A stretch of 64,000 bases of DNA. Source: Gossypium raimondii (taxonomy: Eukaryota; Streptophyta; Magnoliopsida; Malvales; Malvaceae). Location of the stretch: the NCBI RefSeq assembly GCF_025698545.1, contig NC_068576.1:50006390-50070389 (forward strand), in the 5' to 3' direction. The position numbers and the translations under genes are program-made. Shown piece by piece: positions 1 to 11,334 of this stretch. The notes below the pieces were generated by a model. That model had not been told where the DNA came from and made no database searches. It was given only the letters and a program-made list of their open reading frames with translations. Every line of letters starts with the position of its first letter. Position 1 is the first letter of the stretch.

Positions 1-1
1 A

Positions 2-2378
2 GAGGGGGCTCCTAAGGATTTGAATGTAATAAGTACTGAATAGTATTATATTTATCTTCTATTTCCTTCACTACATACTTGTCCGATGCCTGATTTTCTT
101 GCACTTTTGTTATCAGCTGGCTGCTTTGGTGACCATTGGTTTTGTGAAAGATGCCAAATATCACATTGATGTTCAAGGTTTCAATGTTTATCATAAAAAC
201 CGACTCATCAAGGTTTGCTTTATATTTGTTTTGCATACAATGTATCACACAGATTCCTTATACATATTCCTTTGTTTTCTCTGGCAGTTTAAATTGTGAT
301 GTTTTTCTTCTACACTGGGTCTTCCTTTTATTTTGCTTGTATTTTAATGATGTATTTAATGACAGCGTTTTTTTTGCACTTTGCTTAACATAGTAGTCAA
401 ATTTACCATCCACATAATTCCTTTTGACAATGCTCTTGCTTAATTCGTCCTTTTAATCTCTTTCTCCAGCCTTTTTGGAGGGTTTGGAATGCTGCTGGGA
501 GTGATGGTCGTGGGGTTATAGGTATGTTTTCAGCAACGCACACACCTAGTTAGTTTACTTATATATCCTAACGTGCAGAGTTGGCCATAAAATGTTCCAA
601 TGTGCTTACTTCTTATGACAGGTGTTTTGGAGGCTAATTTTGTTGAGCCAGCTCATGATAAGCAGGGTTTTGAGCGTACAACAGTTCTTTCTAGACTTGA
701 AACACGACTAAAAGAAATTCAAAAACTTTACTGGTTTGTTGTCAGCAATGTAACCCTTTCTTTTTACTGCTGCTTTGGATCCAAACTAATTTCTAATGAT
801 TCTCACTTCATTTTAGGACCACCAATTGTCATAGAATTGGCTATGCTCCACGGCGTAATAAGAAAGGTATAGAACAGTCTTTAGGCAAAGGTGTGCACTT
901 GAAATCTTATTTCAATTATGTGATCTATCTCTTTTTCTCTCTCTTTTAAAAGTTAAGCTTGTTGTGGACAGTGGACTTCAAGTTATCCCTGGTTGATGTC
1001 TAACCTTTTGATCCTGTAGATCCTTCTTCTGATCATGATGCGCAACAATCTACTCAATCAAATAAGAAGAGTACAAGCAGCACCAAGAGACCTACGGACT
1101 TGGACAAGTTGTATTCACCCTCAAATTGGAATAAAAAAGGAAAAGAATGTCAGGAATTACCTAAAGCAGTGGATGGTGGAAATGGGAATGGTCATGTGTT
1201 TAGCAAGGGTGAAAATAGGAAAACGGCACGGATGGATAGCAGTGCAAAGGTCACCACGAGACCTGGAAAAGGATTAAGCTCAGTTGAAACATCTTCTCCT
1301 TCTGCAGAGGATGACAGCGATGATGTGTGCGAGGTCTTGCCCAAGAGACAAGCTAATGGGAGCAGTCAAAAGTTTGTTACACGATCAAAGTCGAAGGTTA
1401 TTTTTATGCATCTCTTATCTTTAATTCAACTTTTTTCTTTGCGATGTTCTTTTTTCTGCATGCAGGCATGTTTTTTTCATTCTTATATACAAGCATTCAG
1501 ATGTGTTATATTTGTGTTATAGTTTTTTGTCTGCAAAAATGGTCCTTTCAATAATCACTTTGTTGAACTAGCAGGAGCGTGGTCTCAATGATGAGCGTTG
1601 CCATTCCCAGACTGATCTGCATATTCTGGAGCAGTTGAAACAGGAAAATTCTGAATTAAAAGAAAGGTTTTTAGAAGATATCTATTATATTGTATCATTA
1701 ATGGTTTCAGGATTACATGACTTCAACCTAAAAGATACTACTATGTTTTGTAGATTAGAGAAATATGAGGGAGAGCATCAACAACAATTGCATGATGATT
1801 TGCAACAGGAAAGAAACCGGTGCCAGTCACTTGAAATTGAGGTATGCTCCAATTTCCAACTAGCTTAAGTAGAATGCAAGGAATTGTCTGGTATAATTTG
1901 TCTGGTTTTGTTACACTCTTTGTTTATTTATTGTATATCAGCTGGCGGAGGCGCTGAAAAAAATTGAGCAACTGAACAATGAACAAGAAAGTATCATTAG
2001 CATCTTCTCGGAGGAGAGAGATCGAAGAGACAAAGAGGAAGAGAAGTTAAGAAAAAAGCTAAAGGTGATGATCTGTCCACCCTTTATCTAATGTGATTCA
2101 TTTCCCAAGTAAAACTTGTGAATGAATCTTAAGGCTTCATTCTTTGGTTTCCCTGCACCTGTTTGGTGGCTAACAAAAGCATGAGTTTCATTCATTTTAT
2201 CTGTTTTGTTTTCATCCAATCAAATATTCATTTTTCCCTGGAAGGGATAACAATATTGAGAATGGTTGGGGCATTGTAGGACGCATCGAATACCATCCAA
2301 GAGTTGCTCGACAAAGTTAAGATACTGGAGAAGATGAAAACTCCCAACATCAAGCAGGAGCGTAGAGAGCTACTGTAG
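2..2378 (+). CDS. MORC6: MORC-family ATPase, C-terminal part (MORC6-like); 5' end outside window
   Basis: Plant MORC proteins are GHKL ATPases with an S5-fold domain and a C-terminal coiled coil. MORC6 (DMS11) acts in the nucleus in heterochromatin condensation and silencing linked to RNA-directed DNA methylation. Ten exons rebuild in phase: 2-25 (partial), 117-212, 470-521, 622-733, 817-866, 1020-1396, 1575-1666, 1754-1841, 1942-2064 and 2280-2378 (TAG), giving about 370 visible residues. The S5 region reads GFNVYHKNRLIKPFWRVWNA, then GVLEANFVEPAHDKQGFERT and NCHRIGYAPRR, closer to MORC6 than to MORC1/2 or MORC4/7 as I recall them. A Lys/Ser-rich, acidic linker follows (exon at 1020-1396), then a Glu/Lys/Gln-rich coiled coil (1575-2373) ending in KQERRELL. 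The ATPase domain is off the left edge, so catalytic residues cannot be checked. No frame break is seen. Confidence 0.93.
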
Positions 2379-2721
2379 AGCACTATTTTATCGGCTTTTC
2401 CGCTAGCAGGCAACCGAAGTGATTCGTGAACTATATTCTTTTTGTTACTTTGCCCCATATTCTCACATCCCTAACGTATGAGTAGTGCCATTGTACATTG
2501 AAAAACGCTTTGATACTTGAGCTTGGGTTGTCGAGCAATCCAAATACACTATGCATATAGTATTTTCCTTTCTTTTTTTTACTTTTTAATAGTTATAGGA
2601 GGTTACTGAGTAGTTTGCCAGCTTATAACTCTTTTTGTTACTGAGGTGGGAATATTTTGATTTTGATGTTGGATTGCGGTTAAATTTTATTAACTAAATA
2701 TGTTTTAACTGGTTTCCTAGT

Positions 2722-2846
2722 CGCCTGCAAAAGGCCTGGCGAAGGCAAGCGGCATTGGGTGGTGGTAGCCTCTCTCTGGCTGTCTGTCTGGCTTGGCATT
2801 AAGTGCGTTTCTGGGTGGCGTCCAGACAAATCTCCATTTGCAGGCG
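2722..2846. repeat. GC-rich patch with 10-bp inverted ends
   Basis: CGCCTGCAAA at 2722-2731 is exactly mirrored by TTTGCAGGCG at 2837-2846. The 105 bp between are GC-rich and include runs of TCTG/GTCTG, unlike the AT-rich flanks. It could be a small non-autonomous DNA element or part of the MORC6 3' flank. No target duplication is clear. Confidence 0.35.
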
Positions 2847-4899
2847 AATTAATAGCAAGAAGTTATCTTTTCTAATTTTGAACACAAATAAATTAAAACC
2901 CCAAAAACATGGAAAAGCCAAAGTGCCAATCCCCCCCCATAGTCTTTTTGATCTCTTCTCGTCTGTCTGTCTTTAGGCTTAGGGCCTACTGAACCTTTCC
3001 ATTCATTGATCCCCCTGCCCCGTAATAATAACATTACTTTGTGCTAATAACAAAATACTGAAGCTAAGATAATTGGAATATAATATTACTTAGGACATAC
3101 ATTTATATAATATTATGACAAAGTGATACTTTTATTTATTGGCACGTTATTGATTGTTTTAAAAAAAATTAAATTTAATAAATATTTTTTAAAATTAAAT
3201 AGTTGATTAGATAAATTAAATCATTTGAGTTAAATTATAGAAACTACATGGACAACTTTTGTTTAGAATAATTTAGATATACAACTTATCCATATTTAAA
3301 TTAAATAATGATTTACTTATATATTATTTATTTTAAATTTTGGTTAAAAAATTTAAAATCAATTATCAAATTTTTAAAAGAAATATAAATATCTTAAATA
3401 ATATTATTTAAAGAATAAAATTGAAGTTATTATAAATATTTGTTATCTAAAATTAAAAACTAGATAATTTAATTTTAGATTTAAAACTAAAATACAATAT
3501 CTACCTTTATTATCTAAAATTTAATCAAATATATTAGAAATTATTTGAAAATCATCCAATTTAACTTTGAATAGCTTGGTTATGTACATGTTTTACTTTG
3601 ATGGTTTAAATTGTTTTTTTTTAATATTTAGTCATATCTTTCTTAGTTATTCTATAAATATTATTAAATGAGCTATTGCACCTAATATGAAGAAGAAAAA
3701 TTGATGGCAGAGACCAAGGAGACGATCAATACTAAAAATATGGAAAATATAATACCAAACTGGTGTCAAAGAATTGAGCTATTGATCTTTTAAGTCTTGA
3801 ATATATAATTGGTAGTTTAATTTGCAATTTAGTATTTAATTTCAACCTTTTTTATATTTGTGCGATTTTTAAAATTTATTTATCTATCTAAATAGAAAAA
3901 GAGTTTATGGAAATTTTAAAACCATCTAATGTATTAAGGTTTATCTTTCAAATTTTAGATCAAATATATATTTGTTTAGTAAATTCTAATGAATATTATT
4001 TAGTTTTTAATATTATTTGAAATATTTTAATGGAATGTATAGTGTATTACTAAAATTTAATAATATTTATAACTAGTTTTTTGCATTGGTTGATTGTATG
4101 TATTAATCAAAATAAGTTTAATTGTTTTTATTTTTATAAATGTTGTAACATTTTATTAATAATATGGTTATAAAATTACAACATAATAATATAAAAGCTT
4201 AATTAATTGATGAGAAAAAAGTTTAATTGATAATTGAAATTAGATTGAATTTAAAATATATATTTTGAATTTTTAAATATAATAGATTGTGCAAAATTCT
4301 ATTTTTATATATAGTTTCTAACTTATTTTTAATTTTTAATTAGTGAATATAAATTATTAATTAAATTTAAATATTGTGATTACTAAATATTTTAAATTTT
4401 AAAATTTTGAGAGAATTGAGACATGATTGTCAAATATTGCCCTAATAAACTTGGTGTGAATTAACTGGATATGACAAACATGCTGATAGTAATAGTTATT
4501 CACGCATGTACAAATTATGTGATCTGTGATATGTCAGGAATACTGTATATACTATTGTGCATTCATGTGTCTGAGGGAGATTAACATTAACATGATTCGT
4601 ATTGTTTATGTATTGGTGTATTTTGCTTAAATGTACCATTTGGTGCAATTGGTGTGTTTGGTTGGATACAATTTCGTATATCGATTGACATTTAAAAGTT
4701 ATTATTGAATTTGAATGATAAGTATGAAAAAGATCAAGATAATAAAATGATGATGAATATGCAATTGATGATAATTATAATTATTGAAAATTTGAATTAA
4801 ATTTATTTGAATTCCTATTATAGCTCTTTTAAATTGTTTTCTACTTATTTTGAAACTAAGGATCAACGTATGATAGTGTTTTGGTGATGTTTTATGAAA

Positions 4900-5335
4900 T
4901 TATATAAATATTTAAATACATTTGGTATTTATTTGATTTGATTATGTTTATATCAATGGCTTGATTTGGAGATGGTTGGAGTTGATTGAAGGTGTTTTTG
5001 AGTTTGATTTTATGTCTTTGTACTTTAGCATCGATACCTAGCATTTTGATATAGATACATATAAATTTAATAGCTAAATAAAGTTTCAAGGTATCGATAC
5101 CTCTGCTTTATTTTGAATCAAAGTGTTACAGATTGACCCGAAAGTGCTCTTTTTTTGTTGTTTGATGTATTGGGCCCAAAAAGAACTTGAGTGATGGTGC
5201 AGAAATGAGTAGTGAATGTGTTTTTTGGTTGATTAGTCATATGATGGGGTGATCAGAATCGAATGACGAGTTTAAACATCTAAATGTGACGTCAGTTATT
5301 TGAGTTTGTCTTTAGTTCAGTGGCGGGTGTTACAA
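4900..5335. repeat. Possible degraded LTR end
   Basis: Higher-complexity sequence with two ATCGATACC motifs (near 5030 and 5092) ends GTGGCGGGTGTTACA. That resembles the 3' terminus of the intact solo LTR at 43093 (GGGGTGTTACA). No matching TG start or target duplication was found, so this is only a likely retroelement fragment. Confidence 0.3.
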
Positions 5336-6240
5336 CACAAGTTTAAAACTAATCATAAAGTAAAACTTTGACATAGAAAAAAAAACAATGGCAAAAGGTG
5401 AAGTATAAAAGTGTAGACTCTGCTCAAAATCTTACATCAACTAAGGATCGAAATTACTTCCTATATTATCGAATTTTAGCACCATTGGTATATCATATAT
5501 TAGTTCAAGATAATCATCTTTATCCTACTAAAGGTGTTTGGATTGAGGGATGTTCCGTGTATTATTAGATATGTTACATCATCCTATTGGATTCATTTAT
5601 TAGAATAAAAATATATATACTTAGTTGACGAACTATAATATAATAAAAAATTCACTCAACATAAAATAAATTTTCGACGTAAAAGAAACAATACCAAATA
5701 GTATGATATAAAATAATACTATCTTAAATCAAGATAATATTATTTATCCAAACATAAAAATATGATCTCGAGTTATAAAATTACTATAAAATATAAGATT
5801 TCTTTTTTGGAATTATACATAAATATATAAGAGTTATAATCATATGCTCCAATTCTATCCAAAAGGAAGTCGTTACTTTGCTAATCAAAAGTTTATACTT
5901 TGCCCCATTAGTAGTAAAGTGAAAAAAAAACATTTACAAAATTAATTGAAAATGATTTATTCCAAGGAAATTAGCATTCATTTTGAAAAGGAAAAAAATG
6001 GTGCTGTCAAAATCTAGTAATGAGAATAATGATAAATGTGGAAATCCACTTTTAATTCAATACCCATTCAAGTTCTACTCATCACTTGCCCATTTGCTTG
6101 TTTTGACCTTTTCCTTTCCTTTCTTCTGTAATTATTAACATCACCCATTCTTTCTCTTTTGGGCCTTTTCAACTTGCTTCATTTCATCATCTACTTCCCT
6201 TTTCTTCTTTTTTCATGCAATTTTTACTCTCTCTATACTA

Positions 6241-6400
6241 TCGAGTTTTAGTTTGATTGACATTAATATTATTATCAGTGCAAGAATGCGTGGGTTTGAG
6301 TGCGTTAAAGCACGTTATCTTTCTATTTAAAAGTTGAGGAGAGGCTTTGGATAGTTCTAGACATTGTGTAAAAACAAAACAGATATAATAAAAACCTGCA
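6241..6400 (+). mobile_element. tRNA-derived SINE copy
   Basis: This matches the copies at 36687-36840 (+) and 20388-20545 (-): a head GAGTTTTAGTTTGATTGACA, then TTATTATCAGTGCAAGAATG, a box B-like GGGTTTGAGTGCG, and a tail with GTTGAGGAGAGGCTTTGGAT and TAGTTCTAGACATTGTGT. An A-rich stretch follows. The box A-like and box B-like segments suit a tRNA-related pol III promoter, here diverged. Confidence 0.6.
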
Positions 6401-7273
6401 ATAAAATTAATATTAAGAAAAAAGAACATCAATTGATATAGATACAATGATAAGACATATTGTATTTTTAAGGAGAAAATGTAAATTATTGAAAGGATCA
6501 ACTGCAAACTTAAACATAAATCGTAAAATGAACATAAAGAATGCCAAATAAAAATATTGCTTACGTAACTTGTTCATCTCTAATTAATAAAATTAATCTT
6601 CAAATAAGATTTAAGATATTATTGAGAGTAAATGGATTTGAATAGACTGTAGAACGAGTTAAAATTTATTATAAATACAAAAATAATGATTATATATGAA
6701 TAACAGATTCATAAATTGATTGAAAAATACAAAACATCACAGTATGAACAGATTAATATACCAAAAAACAGCAGAAAACAAAAGATTATAATAGAAATTA
6801 AAGAGTCAACATAAATTCAAGTCGAATCCAAAATTATTCAATGGTCAACGTCGGAGAATTGGGGGAATTTCAAGAATTTACATTTTGGTACACAATTATT
6901 TATGGAAATTTTCATTTATTTTCAAATAAAGAGTAGTTAATACCCAAGGATTCCCTACTTAACAATGTCATAATGATTAAATTATATAATTAGGCCGCAC
7001 GTGACGTTGTCCACTGACCCCACACACTGATCTCATATCAGTCCTTTTATCATCATTTCATACTCTCTCTCTCTCTTTTTAATTTCAATAAGAAGTTTAA
7101 TTTTATATTTTTTATGAGGTCATGCTATTTATTGAATCCTATTTTAACATAGATATTATTATCAGTATATTTAAAAATTAAAAAGAATTATAAATAATGT
7201 TACGCCATAAAAATAAACACTAACACCATTTTAAAAAGAAGTAAATAAATAATAATAACTTTTTTTTCTCAAC

Positions 7274-7281
7274 TATAAATA
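7274..7281 (+). promoter_or_regulatory. TATA box, probable TPD1-like promoter
   Basis: TATAAATA lies upstream of a possible non-coding first exon ending AAG|GTGAAG at 7385. A matching acceptor TGATGCAG ends at 8255. This gives a plausible 5'-UTR intron (7386-8255). No transcript evidence is available. Confidence 0.4.
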
Positions 7282-8480
7282 TTACTTTGCCTTCAACCTT
7301 GGCCCTTGGCATTGCTTATCTTCTTTCGAAATCCCAAAACGCATGCGTTTAACTGTTGATTCTCTTCTCTGTCACGGATCCTAAGGTGAAGAATCTCTCT
7401 TTATTTTTCTACGTTTCTTATTAAATTGAGAGAAAAAAGGGGATTAAATGTAGTAAAAACTTGAATTTTAGTCCAATAATTGCGATTAACTTTTCGGGAT
7501 TTTATTTCTTATTGTCATTTCCCTCTTTCACCATCTTCTTTCTGCAAAATTTCTCCTCTCAACTATACTTAGTAAAAGAAGAAAAGAAGAAGAAAGAAGC
7601 TAAGCCCATTAATATAATTCATGCAAATGAATAATAAATAAGGGCAATTCTATCTGGCCTGCTTCTCCTCTGCATCGCTGTTGCATTGTTTGTGTACTGT
7701 ACTATTTGCTCTGTCATCTGCTCAGTAAATTCCACTACTTTTTTTTTTATAGCCATTGGGAATTTGATTTTCTATGCATATTATTTTTATTCAAGTTCTA
7801 CTGAGTTTTTATGGGTTTGTCTAACTCTTTTCTTTTCCCTTTCATTGCAAACATTTCTTTCTCTTTTCTCAAGAACTGCTACTTTTTAGCACCATTAGAA
7901 AACACTTCCCTTTTTATTGAGATAATAGGAAAACACAAGAAATGAAAATGGGTTTTCAAAACTCTTTGTTTAGTGAGTTGGTGTGGTACGAATCGCCGTC
8001 GTTTAGGTCACTGTTTAGTCTGTTTTGGACCCTAAACTTTAGCTCTCGTGAAACCTAGTCGGTTTTTGTACACCTTCTTTTTGGTTCTAGTCAAAATCTT
8101 AATCGCCCCTTACTCCTCATCTGACGGCTGTTTTTTCATCTCCCCTTTTTCGTTTTTCATATATATATATATATTTAGATTTTGATGGATGGATGGATGT
8201 GATGTTCTTATATATATATCTATATATATAAATCTTCAATGTTGTTTTGATGCAGATTTTCTGGTATCTGAAACACCCATCAAAAGAAAATAAGAAAACT
8301 CTTCGTTTGTCTTTTTTTCCCCCATGGCGTTTTGAGCACCTCTTATCAACTCGAGGCTCAACTCACCTGCTTCAAGTTCCCCGAGTCTACTCGTTGACCA
8401 TTAAGACTTGGAGAAGAGAATCTGATAAAAGAGGGTTTCTCCTTTTTCTTCTTCGTTTGAATTTTTGGTTGCTTTCACCG

Positions 8481-10633
8481 ATGAATCGGCGATTCCTATT
8501 TCTACTATCATCGTTGTCCTTCGCCGTATTATTCCTTTTCCTCGTCGCCCTTTTCTCAGGTGCGCGATTTACATGCATGGTCATAGAGACTTTTTTTTTT
8601 TCTTTTAGTTTAATATAAAATTTTTGTTTCCTTTATCAAAGTGGATGATGGACACCTCTCTTTCAGAAGCATGGGGGGTTTCTCCATGTTTCTCTTTTTC
8701 CTTTTAAATTCCTTGTTATCTTCCTCTTTGTCTTTTTCTATTGCTTATTATTATAGTATAATAAAGGCATTCTTTAACTAAAATCGTGGGATTTTGTTGC
8801 AGGTCAAGGTAAAAACATCAATGGCTCATTTGGTTTGAAGCTATTGAGGCTAAGGATCAACCAAGGGAACCACACCCTTTTAACGCCACATCGCAAGCTT
8901 CTTCGTAAGTACAATAAAAAAACAACTAGAATTACCCACAAATTTTCTTCATTATAAAATGCAAAAATGAATTTTAAAACAAAACTGGGATTTTTTTGGT
9001 AGTTGTTTTTCGAATGTGTGGGGGCTTATGATATGACGGGTGTTTTGATGCCAAAAATTCGTAGTAACAAATAGCAATGCGTACGGTTCAAATGTCAGAG
9101 GCGCACACGTCTGTTGTATTTCTTTGTCCTTTTCTTTTTCTTCTGTTATGGTTGACGCTATCTTGCACTGTTAACAATGGCTGTCATGTTGCCTTGCCAT
9201 TGATGATTCAGTCTCTTTAATTAAGATGGGGAGTCCTTAAATCCCATCAAAGTTTTATCAACCTTTAGCCTTCTTCGTAATTGGAAGTCTAATGTCTTTA
9301 GCCCACCGAGTTCAGTCCTGCACTGTGCCTACTCCACAATCTAGCACCATCTTTTTATGCTACTGCCTTAAAAGTATTTTTATAATATAAATTTGTCTGT
9401 CATTAGGATTAATGTAAATGTTAAGTTAGAATATGTTTGATAATTCTGAGTATTTATTTTAATAAGAGTTAGGAGTGTGGATTGTATAAGTATTGAATTT
9501 AAGATGTATAAAGTGAAAATTTAAATACAAGTCCTTTATCACTTAATTTTTGTATTGTATTTTAAGCAAAATGAAAAGTGGAAGATGCATTGAATGAAGC
9601 TATTATACTTATTAATCTAAAAAGTATATTTCCAACACTCTTAACAAAATCTTTTGATATATTTGGAGAAAAGTGCTTTTTTAGAGCTAACTCAAAACCT
9701 TGTTTGAAATTTTCTTTTCTTTTTCAATAAAAAATGTAAGTTAGATGAAAAGGTCAAAGCTTTAAAAGCAATTTGCATATTGTGTCCCCCCTTTGTAGCA
9801 ATGCCTTTTAGGATAAATTTTGTCTTTTTTATCTTTTTCCCTACAATTCCTGTGAAGCATCCTCCTAAAAGGTGTATTTTGTCTGTAGACCTTTCCCCTT
9901 TATTGGTTTAGTTTGGCGGTCTTTCACATTACATTTGCTTTATTTTATTTATTTATTTGCCATACAGAAAAAAAGAAGAAGTGGATCACAGTTTTTTTTA
10001 CAATACTTAGTACTATCTATTATAATAATGTTGATGTCAACTGAGTTAAGATTCAGTCGGCATCACAATTCTTTTTAAACGAAGTTATCTTCTATATCCT
10101 TTTAACAATATTATCTCCATAATTGGAACCCAAATTTTGATAGCTTAGGCCTTTTCACACTATCTGAATTTTTAATATAAAAGTATGGGATGGATTTGAT
10201 ATTGAAAACAAAAATGGATATGAATGGGGTTTATTTGGGGGTGGGACCTTTAAAAAGGCATATTTGGTTTTGTCGTTATGTGTGTGCAGGAACAGCACTG
10301 GCGGAAACCAACCGGATATGGGGAGAGAAGTGTAGTAAAGCTGACATAGTGATAAACCAGGGACCCACCGCCCCACTGCCAAGCGGCATTCCCACCTACA
10401 CAGTGGAAATCCTGAACGTATGTGTGAGTGGGTGTGACATCTCAGGGATCCACTTAACCTGCGGCTGGTTCAGCTCCGCTCGTCTCATTAACCCCAAAAT
10501 ATTCAAGCGCCTTCGTTACAATGACTGCCTCGTGAACGACGGCAAGCCATTGATCAACGGTGGCACTCTCTCCTTTCAATACGCTAATACCTTCCTTTAC
10601 CCACTTTCCGTCTCTCGTGTGGTGTGTTCTTAG
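8481..10633 (+). CDS. TPD1: TPD1-like secreted cysteine-rich protein
   Basis: TPD1 and its paralogues are small secreted ligands. TPD1 signals through the EMS1/EXS receptor kinase to specify the anther tapetum. Three exons close in phase: 8481-8559, 8803-8904 and 10290-10633 (TAG), coding 174 residues, near the 176 of Arabidopsis TPD1. Residues 1-26 are a signal peptide (MNRR then a Leu/Phe-rich core). The mature C-terminal domain starts near residue 70 ([17 protein letters not shown]) and contains [36 protein letters not shown] and [12 protein letters not shown]. Six cysteines fall at 75, 105, 109, 118, 140 and 173. The frame stays open upstream to 8247, but that stretch crosses a likely splice acceptor at 8255 and lacks signal-peptide character, so ATG 8481 is preferred. 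The second intron is long (1385 bp). Whether this is the TPD1 orthologue or a TDL1-type paralogue cannot be told here. Confidence 0.9.
10016..10066 (-). mobile_element. SINE head fragment
   Basis: The reverse complement reads GACTGAATCTTAACTCAGTT then GACATCAACATTATTA, which matches the head of the SINE copies elsewhere in the window. It lies inside the second intron of the TPD1-like gene. Only the first 50 bp or so remain. Confidence 0.4.
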
Positions 10634-11334
10634 TAATATACCCATAAACACTTGGTTAGTTTTCCATGCATATATCATCATGAATGGATCCTATTGGGTT
10701 TTTGCTGATACTGCTTTAGCTTTTCTTGTTATGTCATTTACTGGTGTGAGCCCTTTTGTCGATTGATTAAAAAGAGTTGATGGGATACTGTAAAGTGTGA
10801 TTTCGTGTCGGTGGAATAGTGTGTGATGCGGGAGTTTTGATTTGAGGGTATTTTGTAAATAGTGGGGCATATAATGGATTGGTTTGTAGGTATGAGGAGC
10901 AACATTACTATATTTTGAGGCATACATACATATATCCGACAATTTGAAACTGTGACTTAGAGGATGATGATCCATCCCTCCATGCTTTTGTATCCATGTT
11001 TGTTTGTTTCAAGAAAAGATGAACCTTCCTCACACTCCTGCATGTTTGGATTGGTGAAATACAACGGAATAACATACAAATATGAAAAAGGAAAAGCTTA
11101 AATTCTTCAATATCCATTAAAAAATGAAAAAACAATTAATGCATAAAAGACAAGGGAAAAAACCCGGCCCACCCAGTTTGACTTTTAACGGTTTTCCTGA
11201 GGAACAATAATTGACGGCCGACCCACCATATTTGTCTCGTCTCCAAAGGCTAATCTTTCTTTACAGTTTCAGCAGCTTCTTCTTGAGACAAGCAAGAAGA
11301 TTTACAATCATAACAATTGGATCTAAGCTATATA
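10634..11334. other. Intergenic between TPD1-like gene and GSA pseudogene
   Basis: It should hold the 3' UTR of the TPD1-like gene, then the former 5' flank of the GSA copy. A TATATAAAG motif near 11329 and the GC-balanced 11160-11320 stretch could be remnants of the GSA promoter and transit-peptide region. No intact frame. Confidence 0.4.

Larger units (their letters stand above)
2379..7273. other. Intergenic, AT-rich
   Basis: No gene found. From about 3100 to 4900 the sequence is extremely AT-rich with no coding signal. It holds a small GC-rich patch with short inverted ends (2722-2846), an LTR-like stretch ending GGCGGGTGTTACA (near 5335) and a SINE copy (6241-6400). The short open frames here have no recognisable composition or motif. 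Confidence 0.6.
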
